A stretch of 64,000 nt of DNA from JAFDXJ01 sp038257845 (GCA_038257845.1 JBBSQL010000012.1:9003-73002); one strand, 5' to 3'; shown: positions 34,400 through 43,388, counted from the first letter of the stretch. Notes: generated by a model from the letters alone, not told the origin. Translations and numbers: made by a program.

Positions 34400-35197
34400 T
34401 TAATTTTCCTCTACGTAACTACCCACAATTTCTTTATGCAACTGGCTTTGCTGGATGAATAATTTGGGAAGACTTATAAAGCCTTTGACCATTTCTTCAG
34501 TACAGGCCAATGGCAATAATTGATCAGATAAATAAATGACCGGCGTTTGCATTTTTATTAAAAGCGCCGCAGTTTCCCTTGTGATGGCATAGGCACTGGC
34601 GAAATCATGATAACCAGCCTTCTTCAAATGTGCTGAATATTTTTTTGCAAAAAGGTTATTGATTGTTTGATGGCTCCAAATTAAATGCCCCATTTTTTTC
34701 TGGAGATGATATACCTGTTGTTTGAGCATTGAAAAAAAAGTGTACCGGGTGTTTTTGAAATAATCAAAATAAAGTACGCCCCAATCCGGTGGCAATTCAT
34801 GGATTATTTTATTAAAAAGTTCTATACCTTCTTCATTGGGAATTACATCATCTTCAAGAATTAAAACCCTGGAGAAATTATTTTTCAACATATCCTCATA
34901 AACACGCTTATGGCTGATACTGCATGCCAGGGCGCCCTGCTTTATGGCTTTTCCATACCGATGCGCAGCTTTCGCTTTAACAGGGTCATAGATGCCTTTT
35001 TCAATCAATTCATCTACAGAAAAATCTTTATAATCAGTAGCTTCAAAAAATTCGATATTCAAACCGGCCAGGTCTTTTTTTATTTTCAAATGCCTTTCTG
35101 TGGCGCGGGATAGTGTGATCACATAAATATGATCAAAAAAGTCATTGAGTGGCTGGAATATTCCTGGCTTTACCGGCATTATAAGCAAATCTATCAT
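34400..35197 (-). CDS. Glycosyltransferase family 25 protein
   Basis: This 265-residue protein matches GT25, the LPS/procollagen galactosyltransferase-like family. Evidence is the N-terminal FDHIYVITLSRATERHLKIK with NIEFFEATDYKDF, then ACSISHKRVYEDMLKNNFSRVLILEDDVIPNEEG, in which EDDV is the DXD-type metal and nucleotide-sugar site. YAITRETAALLIK near the C-terminus is also typical. It likely adds a sugar to lipopolysaccharide or another surface glycan. No other glycan gene adjoins it. It diverges from mqnE. Confidence 0.85.
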   Translation of the reverse strand: MIDLLIMPVKPGIFQPLNDFFDHIYVITLSRATERHLKIKKDLAGLNIEFFEATDYKDFSVDELIEKGIYDPVKAKAAHRYGKAIKQGALACSISHKRVYEDMLKNNFSRVLILEDDVIPNEEGIELFNKIIHELPPDWGVLYFDYFKNTRYTFFSMLKQQVYHLQKKMGHLIWSHQTINNLFAKKYSAHLKKAGYHDFASAYAITRETAALLIKMQTPVIYLSDQLLPLACTEEMVKGFISLPKLFIQQSQLHKEIVGSYVEEN

Positions 35198-35260
35198 TTG
35201 TTATAATGGCTTTGGGTTTAACGCTATTTATTTATTTTTATAGATTGGTGAATTTACCTT

Positions 35261-35268
35261 TGCAATTC
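35261..35268 (+). promoter_or_regulatory. Promoter -7 element of mqnE
   Basis: The sequence TACCTTTG, about 15 bp before the mqnE start, is an exact TAnnTTTG match. It lies in the divergent gap with the GT25 gene. No TTG stands at the best -33 spacing. Coordinates are good to 3 bp. Confidence 0.4.
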
Positions 35269-35278
35269 AATATATAAT

Positions 35279-36463
35279 ATGGACAACTCCGGAATAGAAG
35301 AGATTATTCATGCGGAAAAAAATACAGAATTACAGGAAGCTGGAAAAAAGATAATCAATGGCAAGAGATTATCATTTGATGAAGGTGCTCTGCTTTTCGA
35401 AAAAGGCAGTCTTTCTTATGTGGGCGCACTGGCAAATTGGGTTCGTGAAAAAAAGCATGGAGATATCACGTATTTCAACCGAAACTTTCATATTGAACCA
35501 ACGAATGTCTGCGTTTTCTCCTGCAGCTTTTGCTCCTATTCAAGACTCTATGCGCACCGGGATGAAGGCTGGGAATTGTCTGCTGACCAAATGTTGGATA
35601 TTGTAAAAAGCTATGATGGAAAACCGGTTACGGAAGTTCATATTGTGGGTGGTGTGCATCCAAAATTAAATCTTGAATTTTTTGCTTCATTGATGCGAAA
35701 AATTAAAGCACATCGCCCGGATTTGCATATCAAAGGCTATACTGCAGTGGAATTGGATTATATGTTTCGCAAGGCAAAAGTATCTGCGGAAGAAGGCATG
35801 AAAATCCTCCACGAAGCTGGCCTGGATTCACTTCCGGGAGGAGGCGCAGAAATTTTTCACCCTGAAATACGCGAAAAAATTTGCGCGGATAAAGTGAATG
35901 CGGAAGGCTGGTTGCACATCCATGAAACAGCGCATGCATTGGGAATGCATACCAATGCCACTATGCTGTATGGCCATATTGAAAATTATTTTCATCGCGT
36001 GGATCACCTGGAAAGATTGCGTAGCCTGCAGGATAAAACCGGCGGTTTCAATACATTTATTCCATTAAAATTTCGGAATAAAAATAATGACCTCAGCCAC
36101 GTGCCGGAATCAACAACTGTAGAAGATATGCGTTTGTACGCTATATCCCGTTTATACCTGGATAATTTTCCACACATCAAAGCATACTGGCCCATGCTTG
36201 GCCGTGAGAAAGCGCAGTTGAGTTTATCATTTGGAGTGAACGATATTGATGGCACAATTGATGACAGTACTAAAATCTATACTATGGCGGGAAGTGAAGA
36301 ACAATCTCCCACAATGACGACTGAGCAATTGGTAACACTCATCAAACAAGTAAAACGCGTGCCTGTGGAACGGGATACTTTATATAATGTTATAAAAAAT
36401 TATGAAGCGGATGATCATCCTGTTGAAGATTTGAAAATTACGGTGGGTGAACTTTTGCCATAA
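35279..36463 (+). CDS. mqnE: Aminofutalosine synthase (radical SAM)
   Basis: MqnE joins SAM to a chorismate-derived enolpyruvyl benzoate to make aminofutalosine in the futalosine route to menaquinone. The 394-residue protein has the radical SAM cysteines C78, C82 and C85 in CVFSCSFC. Other family marks are EVHIVGGVHPKLNLEFFASL and the GLDSLPGGGAEIFHPEIR segment. The LPGGGAEIF wording favours MqnE over the related MqnC and CofH. No other menaquinone gene is adjacent. The organism therefore probably respires with menaquinone made by the futalosine pathway. Confidence 0.88.
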   Translation: MDNSGIEEIIHAEKNTELQEAGKKIINGKRLSFDEGALLFEKGSLSYVGALANWVREKKHGDITYFNRNFHIEPTNVCVFSCSFCSYSRLYAHRDEGWELSADQMLDIVKSYDGKPVTEVHIVGGVHPKLNLEFFASLMRKIKAHRPDLHIKGYTAVELDYMFRKAKVSAEEGMKILHEAGLDSLPGGGAEIFHPEIREKICADKVNAEGWLHIHETAHALGMHTNATMLYGHIENYFHRVDHLERLRSLQDKTGGFNTFIPLKFRNKNNDLSHVPESTTVEDMRLYAISRLYLDNFPHIKAYWPMLGREKAQLSLSFGVNDIDGTIDDSTKIYTMAGSEEQSPTMTTEQLVTLIKQVKRVPVERDTLYNVIKNYEADDHPVEDLKITVGELLP

Positions 36464-36520
36464 TTTTATTAAAGAAATTACAATTAGCGTTTCACCTTAA
36501 AAAAATTTTATATTGCAGCT

Positions 36521-36961
36521 ATGAATAAATATATAAGCCGGAGCTTTTTCATTTTAATGTTTCTTTTTGCCACACATTTTGCAAAAGCCGCAATAAGAGA
36601 TACAGTCATCATACATGCAGATGCGCGGGTGGATATGTTTGTAAATGAAGAGATCGCGGTGAATAAGCGCACAGCCAACATGACAAGTGGCGGCTTATAT
36701 AAAGGTTACCGTCTCCAGGTACTCAGCACCAGAAGCAGGGAAGAAGCATTTAAATTGAAAGCATGGTTCCTTCAAAATGAACCGGGCCAGAAAGCCTACC
36801 TGCTTTTTCAAACCCCTTATTTTAAAGTGCGTATCGGAAATTTTCTTACTAAAAGTGACGCGCTTGACTATAAAAAAGAACTCACCCGCATCTATGCTCA
36901 GCCTGTTTATGTGGTTGATGACGCAGTGGAATATACACCACCGGACGATTTTACTCAATAA
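36521..36961 (+). CDS. SPOR domain protein
   Basis: This 146-residue protein has a signal peptide (FFILMFLFATHFAKAA) and a C-terminal SPOR-type domain of about 70 residues: YRLQVLSTRSREEAFKLKAW, then YFKVRIGNFLTKSDALDYKK. SPOR domains bind septal peptidoglycan stripped of stem peptides, so a periplasmic envelope or division role is expected. It is followed after 30 bp by the M20 amidohydrolase gene, and the two are probably co-transcribed. Confidence 0.82.
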   Translation: MNKYISRSFFILMFLFATHFAKAAIRDTVIIHADARVDMFVNEEIAVNKRTANMTSGGLYKGYRLQVLSTRSREEAFKLKAWFLQNEPGQKAYLLFQTPYFKVRIGNFLTKSDALDYKKELTRIYAQPVYVVDDAVEYTPPDDFTQ

Positions 36962-36991
36962 TAAAATTCACAATTAATAATTCCATCAGCT

Positions 36992-38179
36992 ATGCTTAAA
37001 AATAAAATTGCAGGACTTGCAAAAGAAAACCTGCAAACTTTTATTGAAGTGCGGCATCATTTACACGAAAACCCGGAACTCAGTTTTTGTGAAAATCAGA
37101 CATCCCTTTTTATACAAAACCAACTGGATGCATTTGGCATTCCTTTTACATTGATGGCAGGAACCGGCGTTGTGGGTTTAATTGAAGGTAAAAATCCGCA
37201 AAGCCGTTGCATTGCGTTGCGGGCAGATATTGATGCGCTGCCAATTACAGAAGAAAATGAAATTTCCTATAAGTCGAAAAATGTGGGTACCATGCATGCC
37301 TGCGGTCATGATGTACATACCACTTGCCTTTTAGGCGCAGCCAAAATTTTGAATGTTTTGAAAGATGAATGGGAAGGAACTGTAAAACTCATTTTTCAAC
37401 CCGGCGAAGAAAAGCATCCGGGAGGCGCGAGTTTATTAATCAAAGATGGTGTTTTAAAAAATCCTGCACCACAGGGAATCCTCGGCCTGCATGTGCATCC
37501 GGGTTTGGAAGTTGGAAAATTAAGTTTCCGGAAAGGCATGTCAATGGCAAGTGCGGATGAAATTTATATAACGATCAGTGGTCCCGGCGGACACGCGGCG
37601 GCGCCAAATCTTACAACGGATATTGTATTGGTGGCTGCACAAATTATTATTGCCTTGCAGCAAGTGGTGAGCAGGAATGCCAATCCATTTTCTCCGACCG
37701 TTTTATCCATTTGTGCAATAAATGGAGGTACGGCCACAAACATTATTCCCCGCGAAATAAAACTAATGGGGACTTTCCGTGCAATGGATGAAGAATGGCG
37801 GGCAAAAGCGCATTTGCTGATCGAAAAGATTACGATTGAAATAGCCAATTCAATGGGTGCAAAAGCGGACATTAATATTTTAAAAGGGTATCCAACAGTG
37901 AAAAATGATCCTTCATTTACCGGGCAGGCATGGCAATTGGCAGAAGAATTCCAGGGAAAAGAAAATGTTTCGGAAACTGAATTGCGTATGGGTGCGGAAG
38001 ATTTCGGTTTTTATTCTCAGGAAATTCCGGGTTGTTTTTTCCGGCTTGGTGTGCGCAATGAAGCGAAAGATATTATTCATAATGTACATACACCAAAATT
38101 TAATATTGATGAAACTGCTATCGAAACGGGTATGGGTATTATGGCATGGCTGGGTGCAAATGCAAAAGTGCAATCGTAA
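36992..38179 (+). CDS. M20 family amidohydrolase (N-acyl-amino-acid or hippurate hydrolase type)
   Basis: The 395-residue M20D-type metallohydrolase has the metal-binding segments MHACGHDVHTTCLLGA (about residues 100-115) and IFQPGEEKHPGGA, with the catalytic Glu in GEE. GLHVHPGLEVGKL, the dimerisation domain beginning ISGPGGHAAAPNLTTD, and MGAEDFGFYSQEIPGCFFRLG near the C-terminus are typical. It would release fatty-acyl or aromatic acyl groups from amino acids or cleave small peptides in the cytoplasm. The exact substrate is open. The gene is second in a two-gene unit with the SPOR gene. Confidence 0.9.
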   Translation: MLKNKIAGLAKENLQTFIEVRHHLHENPELSFCENQTSLFIQNQLDAFGIPFTLMAGTGVVGLIEGKNPQSRCIALRADIDALPITEENEISYKSKNVGTMHACGHDVHTTCLLGAAKILNVLKDEWEGTVKLIFQPGEEKHPGGASLLIKDGVLKNPAPQGILGLHVHPGLEVGKLSFRKGMSMASADEIYITISGPGGHAAAPNLTTDIVLVAAQIIIALQQVVSRNANPFSPTVLSICAINGGTATNIIPREIKLMGTFRAMDEEWRAKAHLLIEKITIEIANSMGAKADINILKGYPTVKNDPSFTGQAWQLAEEFQGKENVSETELRMGAEDFGFYSQEIPGCFFRLGVRNEAKDIIHNVHTPKFNIDETAIETGMGIMAWLGANAKVQS

Positions 38180-38308
38180 AATCATGCAGGCATTTTTTTA
38201 GTTTTTTAAAAAAATGGTTGTTTGGCGTTGCCGGAAATATTTTATATAATTTTTTCTCTTCTGTTTTAGGGTTATGAATAACAATTACCTTCATAAAAAA
38301 AAGGCATA

Positions 38309-39052
38309 ATGATTGGACGATTTTTGAATCATTTGGGGAAATATTTACTGATGATCAAGGGCATGTTTACACGCCCTGAAAATGGAAAATTATATTGGAA
38401 GGAATTCATGCACCAATGCAGCGAAATAGGTATTGGCTCCTTACCAATCGTTGTGATTATATCTGTTTTCCTGGGAGCGGTTACAACGGTTCAGACTGCT
38501 TATCAGCTTGTATCACCACTGGTTCCACGTTCTACCATTTCCATGATCGTCCGGGACACCATTATGCTGGAACTTTCACCAACCGTAGTTTGTATTGTTT
38601 TAGCTGGTGTCATTGGCAGTAAGATCGCCAGTGAACTTGGAAATATGCGTGTTAGCGAACAAATTGATGCGCTGGAAATAATGGGCATCAATACAAAAAG
38701 TTATCTTATTGCACCAAAAATTTTGGGTGCCTTAATTGTAATTCCTGCACTGATTGTTTTATCCATGTTCCTGGCTATTATGGGAGGCCGCATTGCTGGT
38801 GCAGCAACCGGAATATTAGCCCCGGATATTTTTGATATTGGTTTAAGACAAAGTTTCCGGCCATTCAATGTCACTTTTGCTTTGATGAAAGCCTATACTT
38901 TTGGTTTCCTGATAAGCAGTATTTCAGCATATTTCGGCTACTATGTGAAAGGCGGCGCGCTGGAAATTGGTCGCGCCAGTACAACTTCTGTAGTGGTAAG
39001 TTGTATTATGATATTGATTGCAGATTATGTACTTGCTGCCATTTTCCTGTAA
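38309..39052 (+). CDS. MlaE family lipid ABC transporter permease
   Basis: This 247-residue integral membrane protein is an MlaE-type permease, which with an ATPase and MCE protein moves phospholipids between the membranes. Evidence is the conserved helix pair IGSLPIVVIISVFLGAVTTV, RDTIMLELSPTVVCIVLAGVIGS, and the SELGNMRVSEQIDALEIMGIN loop, the most conserved part of the family. In Bacteroidota the ATPase (MlaF) and MCE protein genes usually follow, but here the next gene is unrelated, so they must lie elsewhere. Confidence 0.9.
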   Translation: MIGRFLNHLGKYLLMIKGMFTRPENGKLYWKEFMHQCSEIGIGSLPIVVIISVFLGAVTTVQTAYQLVSPLVPRSTISMIVRDTIMLELSPTVVCIVLAGVIGSKIASELGNMRVSEQIDALEIMGINTKSYLIAPKILGALIVIPALIVLSMFLAIMGGRIAGAATGILAPDIFDIGLRQSFRPFNVTFALMKAYTFGFLISSISAYFGYYVKGGALEIGRASTTSVVVSCIMILIADYVLAAIFL

Positions 39053-39086
39053 AAATTATTTTGGATAAATTTATTTTAAAAGTAAA

Positions 39087-40339
39087 ATGAAACGGAAAAG
39101 GCTCATTTATATTTTAATATTCATTTCATTGATCCTTTTGAATGGTTATATCCTCAAACACCGAAATGAAGGATATAAATATTATCCTTTAAAACTTATA
39201 GCGGAATCTACCAGGCAGATTCTTCTTTTTTCATAAAAAATATTTTTTTTACAAATGATTCAGTGCAGTTCACTTTTTCCCAAAAACTTCCTGCTGATCA
39301 ATATTTATTGGAAAATAAAAAAGTACAAGTAACTGGTCATGCAATCACTTTTCCCTTACAAAAAAGTTTTCATGCGTATACATTAATGGCGGCAGATGGG
39401 CGGTCAAAAAATATTATTTTCCACATAGATCATACTGAAAATTCACCGCATAATTTCACCAACGAATTTTTATACAGCAATATTCCCGGTCATGGTATTT
39501 CTACTACACCATTACATATTTGGGAAAAAGGTTTCCATCAATATTCAAAAGATGAAGTGATAGGACCCAGGGAACTATTAAAAGCAAAAACTAAAATATC
39601 ACAGGCATTAACTGACTCCGCCAGGTTTATGGAAATTGCATCTTTTATTTCCGGCATTCATTCAGATTCATCCGGTACTGGTATTCAAACAATGAATACA
39701 TTTTCGCCTTACAATCAAATTGTAAAATCGATGAAAGGCAATGTGTTATTGGATTGTGGCAATTTTTCCCAAATGCTTGCTTTTTTATGTGACATTGAAA
39801 ATTTGCCCAATAGGAGAATTACCTATCGCGGCCCTGATGGCAACTGGCGTTTTAGTGTGCATTATATGAATGAAATTTATTTGCGCGAAAAACAAACCTG
39901 GATTTTGGCAGATGCATTGAATAATATGTATTGGCCGCATGATTCCTTACATGTTTATAATGCGGTGGATATAAAAAAGATATTTGAAGTAAATGGTTTA
40001 GCAGGTAAAAAAGTTTTCACTTTTCAAAACGATTCTTTGTTGGTTAAAGATTATGCAGAACTTTCTTACTGGCACGAATATTATAATGCTTCCAATGCAA
40101 GTATTGCTTTTTTGTACCCGGGAAGAGAAATGAAAAATAATACATTCAATGAGCACTTACATTTTTATACTTTTATTCATCATGAAGTTTGGTATAATGA
40201 TAATAAACAAAATAACTGGCCGCTTATTATTTTTAAGATGGTTTCATTTTATGCTTTGATCATTTTAATAATTGGATGGATTTTTTCCGAATCCAAATAT
40301 ATGGTTCTGCGTAATAAATTAAATTCATATCGCAGGTAA
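39087..40339 (+). pseudogene. Transglutaminase-like membrane protein gene interrupted by a -1 frame change (possible programmed frameshift)
   Basis: Two overlapping frames make one protein. Frame A starts at ATG 39087 with a basic and hydrophobic anchor (MKRKRLIYILIFISLILLNG) and stops at 39234-39236 after 49 codons. Frame B continues to 40339 but has no plausible start of its own; its first GTG is at 39261-39263. Shifting back one base at TTTAAAA (39188-39194) joins them as YYPLK-TYSGIYQADSSFF, giving about 417 residues. The downstream part has a transglutaminase-like core: Cys in LLDCGNFSQML, His in RFSVHYMNEIY, Asp in WILADALNNMY, and a C-terminal membrane helix (IIFKMVSFYALIILIIGWIF). The shift may be programmed, a mutation or an assembly error. 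Confidence 0.7.
39188..39223 (+). promoter_or_regulatory. Possible -1 frameshift signal: slippery heptamer and hairpin
   Basis: T-TTA-AAA (39188-39194) has the X-XXY-YYZ form in the frame of the upstream ATG. After 8-9 nt comes the hairpin GAATCT (204-209) / AGATTC (217-222) with a 7-nt loop, extended by a possible G-U pair. Heptamer, spacer and stem are the textbook parts of a programmed -1 site, though the stem is short and AU-rich. Confidence 0.4.
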
Positions 40340-40400
40340 ATTAAAAGATTTGTAATATTGTTATTCTGAGAATTATTTTCCTATAATAAAAAAAGATATT

Positions 40401-41960
40401 ATGCCGATAAGAATGGTGGATGATCCGAATGATCAATATGATAATTCCAATGAGCCTACACCAGGGGGAGGAAGAGGTGGCGGTGGCGGTAATATTTTAT
40501 TCCAGTTGCTTCCCATGCTCATTCGCAATCCTATTATGCTGGTGATTGTTCTGATCGCAGGCGGATTCTTTTATTTCAAAGGTGGTTGTACTGGTGGAAC
40601 ATCCGGGCAATCCTCCAACAGCCTTACTATGGGCGGAATTTTAGATCCCAAAATGTTTGATAAAGCGCCTGTTTACGAAGGTTTGGATGAATCAAAAAAT
40701 AATTTACCCGAAGCCGTATCGCTTTTAAAATTTGCACCACAAAGGCAAAACCAGGGCTCACAGGGGAGTTGTGTTGCCTGGAGCAGCGCTTATGGGGCGA
40801 GAAGTATTTTACAATCAGTTTCTACTGCAAATGATCCTAACCAGGTAGCTTTCAGTCCATCTTTTTTATATAATCAAATCGGCCTGGATGGTTGCCAGGG
40901 AAGTTATATTATTCGGGCTATGGAAAGTATGACAAAAGTTGGTTCTGTGCCATACCAGGCATTTCCGTATGATGAACATGATTGCAGCAGGCAACCCGGA
41001 AATAATTTAAAAATGGACGCGGCTCAATATAAAATGCTTGGATTTACTCGGCTAACGAATGGGGATAATGTAAATGATATTGACTTACATGCAATTAAAG
41101 AACACCTCGCCAAAGACGTTCCAGTTGTTATTGGAATGATGGCCGGCGGAAGTTTTATGCAACCGATGATGGGCCAGGATGTATGGCATCCAACATCGGA
41201 TGATTATACCATGATGGGTTTTGGAGGACATGCAGTTTGTGTGATCGGTTATGACGACCGCAAAGAAGGCGGCGCCTTCCAGATCATGAATAGCTGGGGA
41301 CCGGAATGGGGGAAAAATGGCGTTGCCTGGATGTTGTATAAAGATTTCAAACGCTTTGTACGCGAAGCTTATGGCCTGGATCCAATGCCTAAAGAAGGTG
41401 CGGCTGCAACCACTACGCTCGATTGTTCCATTGGCCTGGTGGATAATAAAACCAAACAGTACATTCCACTACAATTAAAAAATGATAATGTTTTTCAATC
41501 TGCAAAAATGATTGCTAAAGGCACGCAATTTAAAATGGAAGTAAAAAATAATACCGCTTGTTATGTCTATGTTTTAGGAATGGAAACAGATGGAAGCAGC
41601 TATATTTTATTTCCGTATCCAACAAAAAATGATCCCACGAAAACGAAGTTTTCACCCTATTGCGGCATTACCGGTTATCGTTTATTTCCGCGCGGTATGA
41701 GCATGATGGCGGATGATATAGGTAATAAAGATTTAATGGCCGTGATAGTAAGTAAAGATTCATTAAATGTTTTTTCATTGAACCAGGCTGTAAACAATAA
41801 TCGCAGTGCAGGTTTTGCACAATCTGTGAATAGTGCTGTAAAAAATGAAACGATCAGTGGTGTTCGATTTGTGAGTACTGCATCCGGAACTATTTCATTT
41901 ACTACAAATACCGGTACAAATAAAACGGTGGCATCTATAGTTGAAATAAATAAACAATAA
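40401..41960 (+). CDS. Membrane-anchored papain-like (C1) cysteine protease with DUF4384-like tail
   Basis: This 519-residue protein has a disordered Gly-rich N-terminus (GGGRGGGGG at 22-30), one membrane helix (about 42-60), then a C1 peptidase domain. The active-site Cys is C124 in GSQGSCVAWSSAYGARS, the His is in GFGGHAVCVIGYDD and the Asn in IMNSWGPEWGKNGVAWM, so the triad is complete. The propeptide expected of secreted papains is not obvious. From about residue 340, VKNNTACYVYVLGMETDGSS and LFPRGMSM resemble DUF4384, a domain often fused to effectors. The target is unknown. It lies 61 bp after the interrupted transglutaminase-like gene and 16 bp before a thioredoxin-like gene. Confidence 0.85.
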   Translation: MPIRMVDDPNDQYDNSNEPTPGGGRGGGGGNILFQLLPMLIRNPIMLVIVLIAGGFFYFKGGCTGGTSGQSSNSLTMGGILDPKMFDKAPVYEGLDESKNNLPEAVSLLKFAPQRQNQGSQGSCVAWSSAYGARSILQSVSTANDPNQVAFSPSFLYNQIGLDGCQGSYIIRAMESMTKVGSVPYQAFPYDEHDCSRQPGNNLKMDAAQYKMLGFTRLTNGDNVNDIDLHAIKEHLAKDVPVVIGMMAGGSFMQPMMGQDVWHPTSDDYTMMGFGGHAVCVIGYDDRKEGGAFQIMNSWGPEWGKNGVAWMLYKDFKRFVREAYGLDPMPKEGAAATTTLDCSIGLVDNKTKQYIPLQLKNDNVFQSAKMIAKGTQFKMEVKNNTACYVYVLGMETDGSSYILFPYPTKNDPTKTKFSPYCGITGYRLFPRGMSMMADDIGNKDLMAVIVSKDSLNVFSLNQAVNNNRSAGFAQSVNSAVKNETISGVRFVSTASGTISFTTNTGTNKTVASIVEINKQ

Positions 41961-41976
41961 TCAAATACAAATTTTC

Positions 41977-42474
41977 ATGAAAAAACCCCTGGCAATTTTA
42001 TTGATAACAGCATTTTCAATTTTGCAAAACACTGCAAAAGCGCAAACTGATAGCATACACATTTATAATCCCACGGAAAATGCTCAGGAAGGAATTAATA
42101 ATGCAGTTGCAACAGCAAAACAACAAAACAAACATGTGCTGATACAAGCGGGCGGTAACTGGTGTATCTGGTGTTTACGCTTTAATAAATTTACCAAAAA
42201 TGATGTGCATATAGATTCCTTATTGAAAGCGGATTATATTATTTATCATTTGAATTACAGCAAAGAAAATTTGAATAAACTCGTATTTGAAAAATATGGT
42301 TTTGCGCAACGTTTTGGTTTTCCTGTTTTCATTATTCTTGATGGTGATGGAAAATTATTACATATTCAAAATTCAGTTTACCTCGAACAGGGAAATGGTT
42401 ATAGTGAAGAGAAAGTATTGGATTTTTTAAATAGCTGGACACGGGCAGCTATTGATCCAAAAAATTATCAGTAA
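41977..42474 (+). CDS. Periplasmic thioredoxin-family protein
   Basis: The 165-residue protein has a signal peptide (MKKPLAILLITAFSILQNTAKAQ) and a thioredoxin fold with the active site GGNWCIWCLRFNKF, a CxxC of sequence CIWC. RFGFPVFIILDGDGKLLHIQNS is the cis-Pro strand. It resembles DsbD-gamma/YbbN-type oxidoreductases that keep exported Cys proteins in the right redox state. The neighbouring exported Cys protease (40401) is a plausible client; that is inference from position. It is followed 1 bp later by the DUF4442 gene. Confidence 0.87.
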   Translation: MKKPLAILLITAFSILQNTAKAQTDSIHIYNPTENAQEGINNAVATAKQQNKHVLIQAGGNWCIWCLRFNKFTKNDVHIDSLLKADYIIYHLNYSKENLNKLVFEKYGFAQRFGFPVFIILDGDGKLLHIQNSVYLEQGNGYSEEKVLDFLNSWTRAAIDPKNYQ

Positions 42475-42475
42475 G

Positions 42476-42970
42476 ATGGAAGAAGAAAATCCATCTTTTG
42501 TCGCATATAAAAAACTACTATTTCATCCGCTAAAATACAGGCTGTTCCTGCTTTCCAGGCTGCCACTGGTTTTCTTTACGGGCATCCGGATCCGTGAAAT
42601 CAATACGACTCATTCTATCGTTTCTGTAAAATACAAATGGCTGAATCAAAATCCTTTTCATTCCTTATATTTTGCCGTATTGGCGATGGCTGCTGAGTTG
42701 AGTACCGGCGCATTGTGCATGGGTTTTATCTATAAAAGAAAACCTGCAGTAAGTATGCTGGTTGTAAATTTTAAAGCGGAGTTTTTTAAAAAAGCAATCG
42801 GCACAATTTTATTTAAATGTGAGGATGGAGAACTGATCCATCAAACTATTGAAAATGCAATTGCTTCAGGTGAAGGTCAAAGTATAGAATGTGTCTCTAC
42901 CGGCTACAATGAAAAAAATGAAGTAGTTGCCGTTTTTAAAATAACCTGGAGTTTTAAGGCGAAGAAATAA
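42476..42970 (+). CDS. DUF4442 hotdog-fold protein
   Basis: This 164-residue protein starts at ATG 42476, one base after the stop of the thioredoxin gene; an upstream start would overlap that gene. It matches DUF4442, a hotdog-like family related to acyl-CoA thioesterases: the segments FTGIRIREINTTHSIVSVKY, WLNQNPFHSLYFAVLAMAAE and VSMLVVNFKAEFFKKAIG. A family-typical acidic residue (Glu in AMAAELSTG) lies in the helix where thioesterases have their catalytic acid. The role is probably handling an acyl thioester, unproven. Confidence 0.8.
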   Translation: MEEENPSFVAYKKLLFHPLKYRLFLLSRLPLVFFTGIRIREINTTHSIVSVKYKWLNQNPFHSLYFAVLAMAAELSTGALCMGFIYKRKPAVSMLVVNFKAEFFKKAIGTILFKCEDGELIHQTIENAIASGEGQSIECVSTGYNEKNEVVAVFKITWSFKAKK

Positions 42971-42990
42971 TTTTAAATCAGGCATAAAAA

Positions 42991-43010
42991 AAACCGGCAT
43001 GAGCCGGTTT
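42991..43010 (-). terminator. Terminator of tRNA-Glu
   Basis: AAACCGGC (42991-42998) and GCCGGTTT (43003-43010) pair perfectly around a 4-nt loop. On the minus strand the hairpin is followed by a run of eight T, just past the tRNA end. It may also end the DUF4442 transcript weakly. Confidence 0.85.
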
Positions 43011-43011
43011 G

Positions 43012-43083
43012 TAGAGCGTACGGGAATCGAACCCGTGATTCCTCCGTGAAAGGGAGGTGTCTTAACCCCTTGACCAACGCTCC
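43012..43083 (-). tRNA. tRNA-Glu(TTC)
   Basis: On the minus strand, GGAGCGT pairs with ACGCTCT as the acceptor (first pair G-U), with discriminator A at 43012. The anticodon stem CCTCC/GGAGG encloses the loop CTTTCAC, giving anticodon TTC. The T arm is ACGGG-TTCGATT-CCCGT. No CCA is encoded. It reads GAA and GAG codons. Confidence 0.93.
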
Positions 43084-43388
43084 AAATTTTTTTAAGAAAT
43101 TTATTTTCTTTTGGGGAGCGCAAAAATAGCGGTGAAAACAGTTATCGCAAAATTTTTTATCTGTTACTCCTCTTTAAAAATTTAAATACATAGCATTTAT
43201 GCAAAAGTTCTAAATTTTTTGATACTTGAATGGTCATTTATTTAGATTTTATTAAACAGGTTTTCATATAAAGGATTAATAAAATACGAAATAACTTTTT
43301 ATACCATTTTCTTTCATGCTTTTCCTTCCTTATGTCCTTGAAAATCCATAATTTTGCAACTTCTTAAAACAAATTAAATAGTACAAAT
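43084..43388. other. Intergenic region between tRNA-Glu and gap
   Basis: These 305 bp hold no gene. On the minus side is the tRNA-Glu promoter. On the plus side the -7 element TAATTTTG (43349-43356) of gap lies 33 bp before its ATG, with no clear -33 element. The middle is AT-rich with nothing further visible. Confidence 0.6.
43121..43151 (-). promoter_or_regulatory. Promoter of tRNA-Glu
   Basis: On the minus strand TTTG (43151-43148), 19 bp and TATTTTTG (43128-43121) match the Bacteroidota consensus exactly. The tRNA begins 38 bp downstream of the -7 element. Confidence 0.7.
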
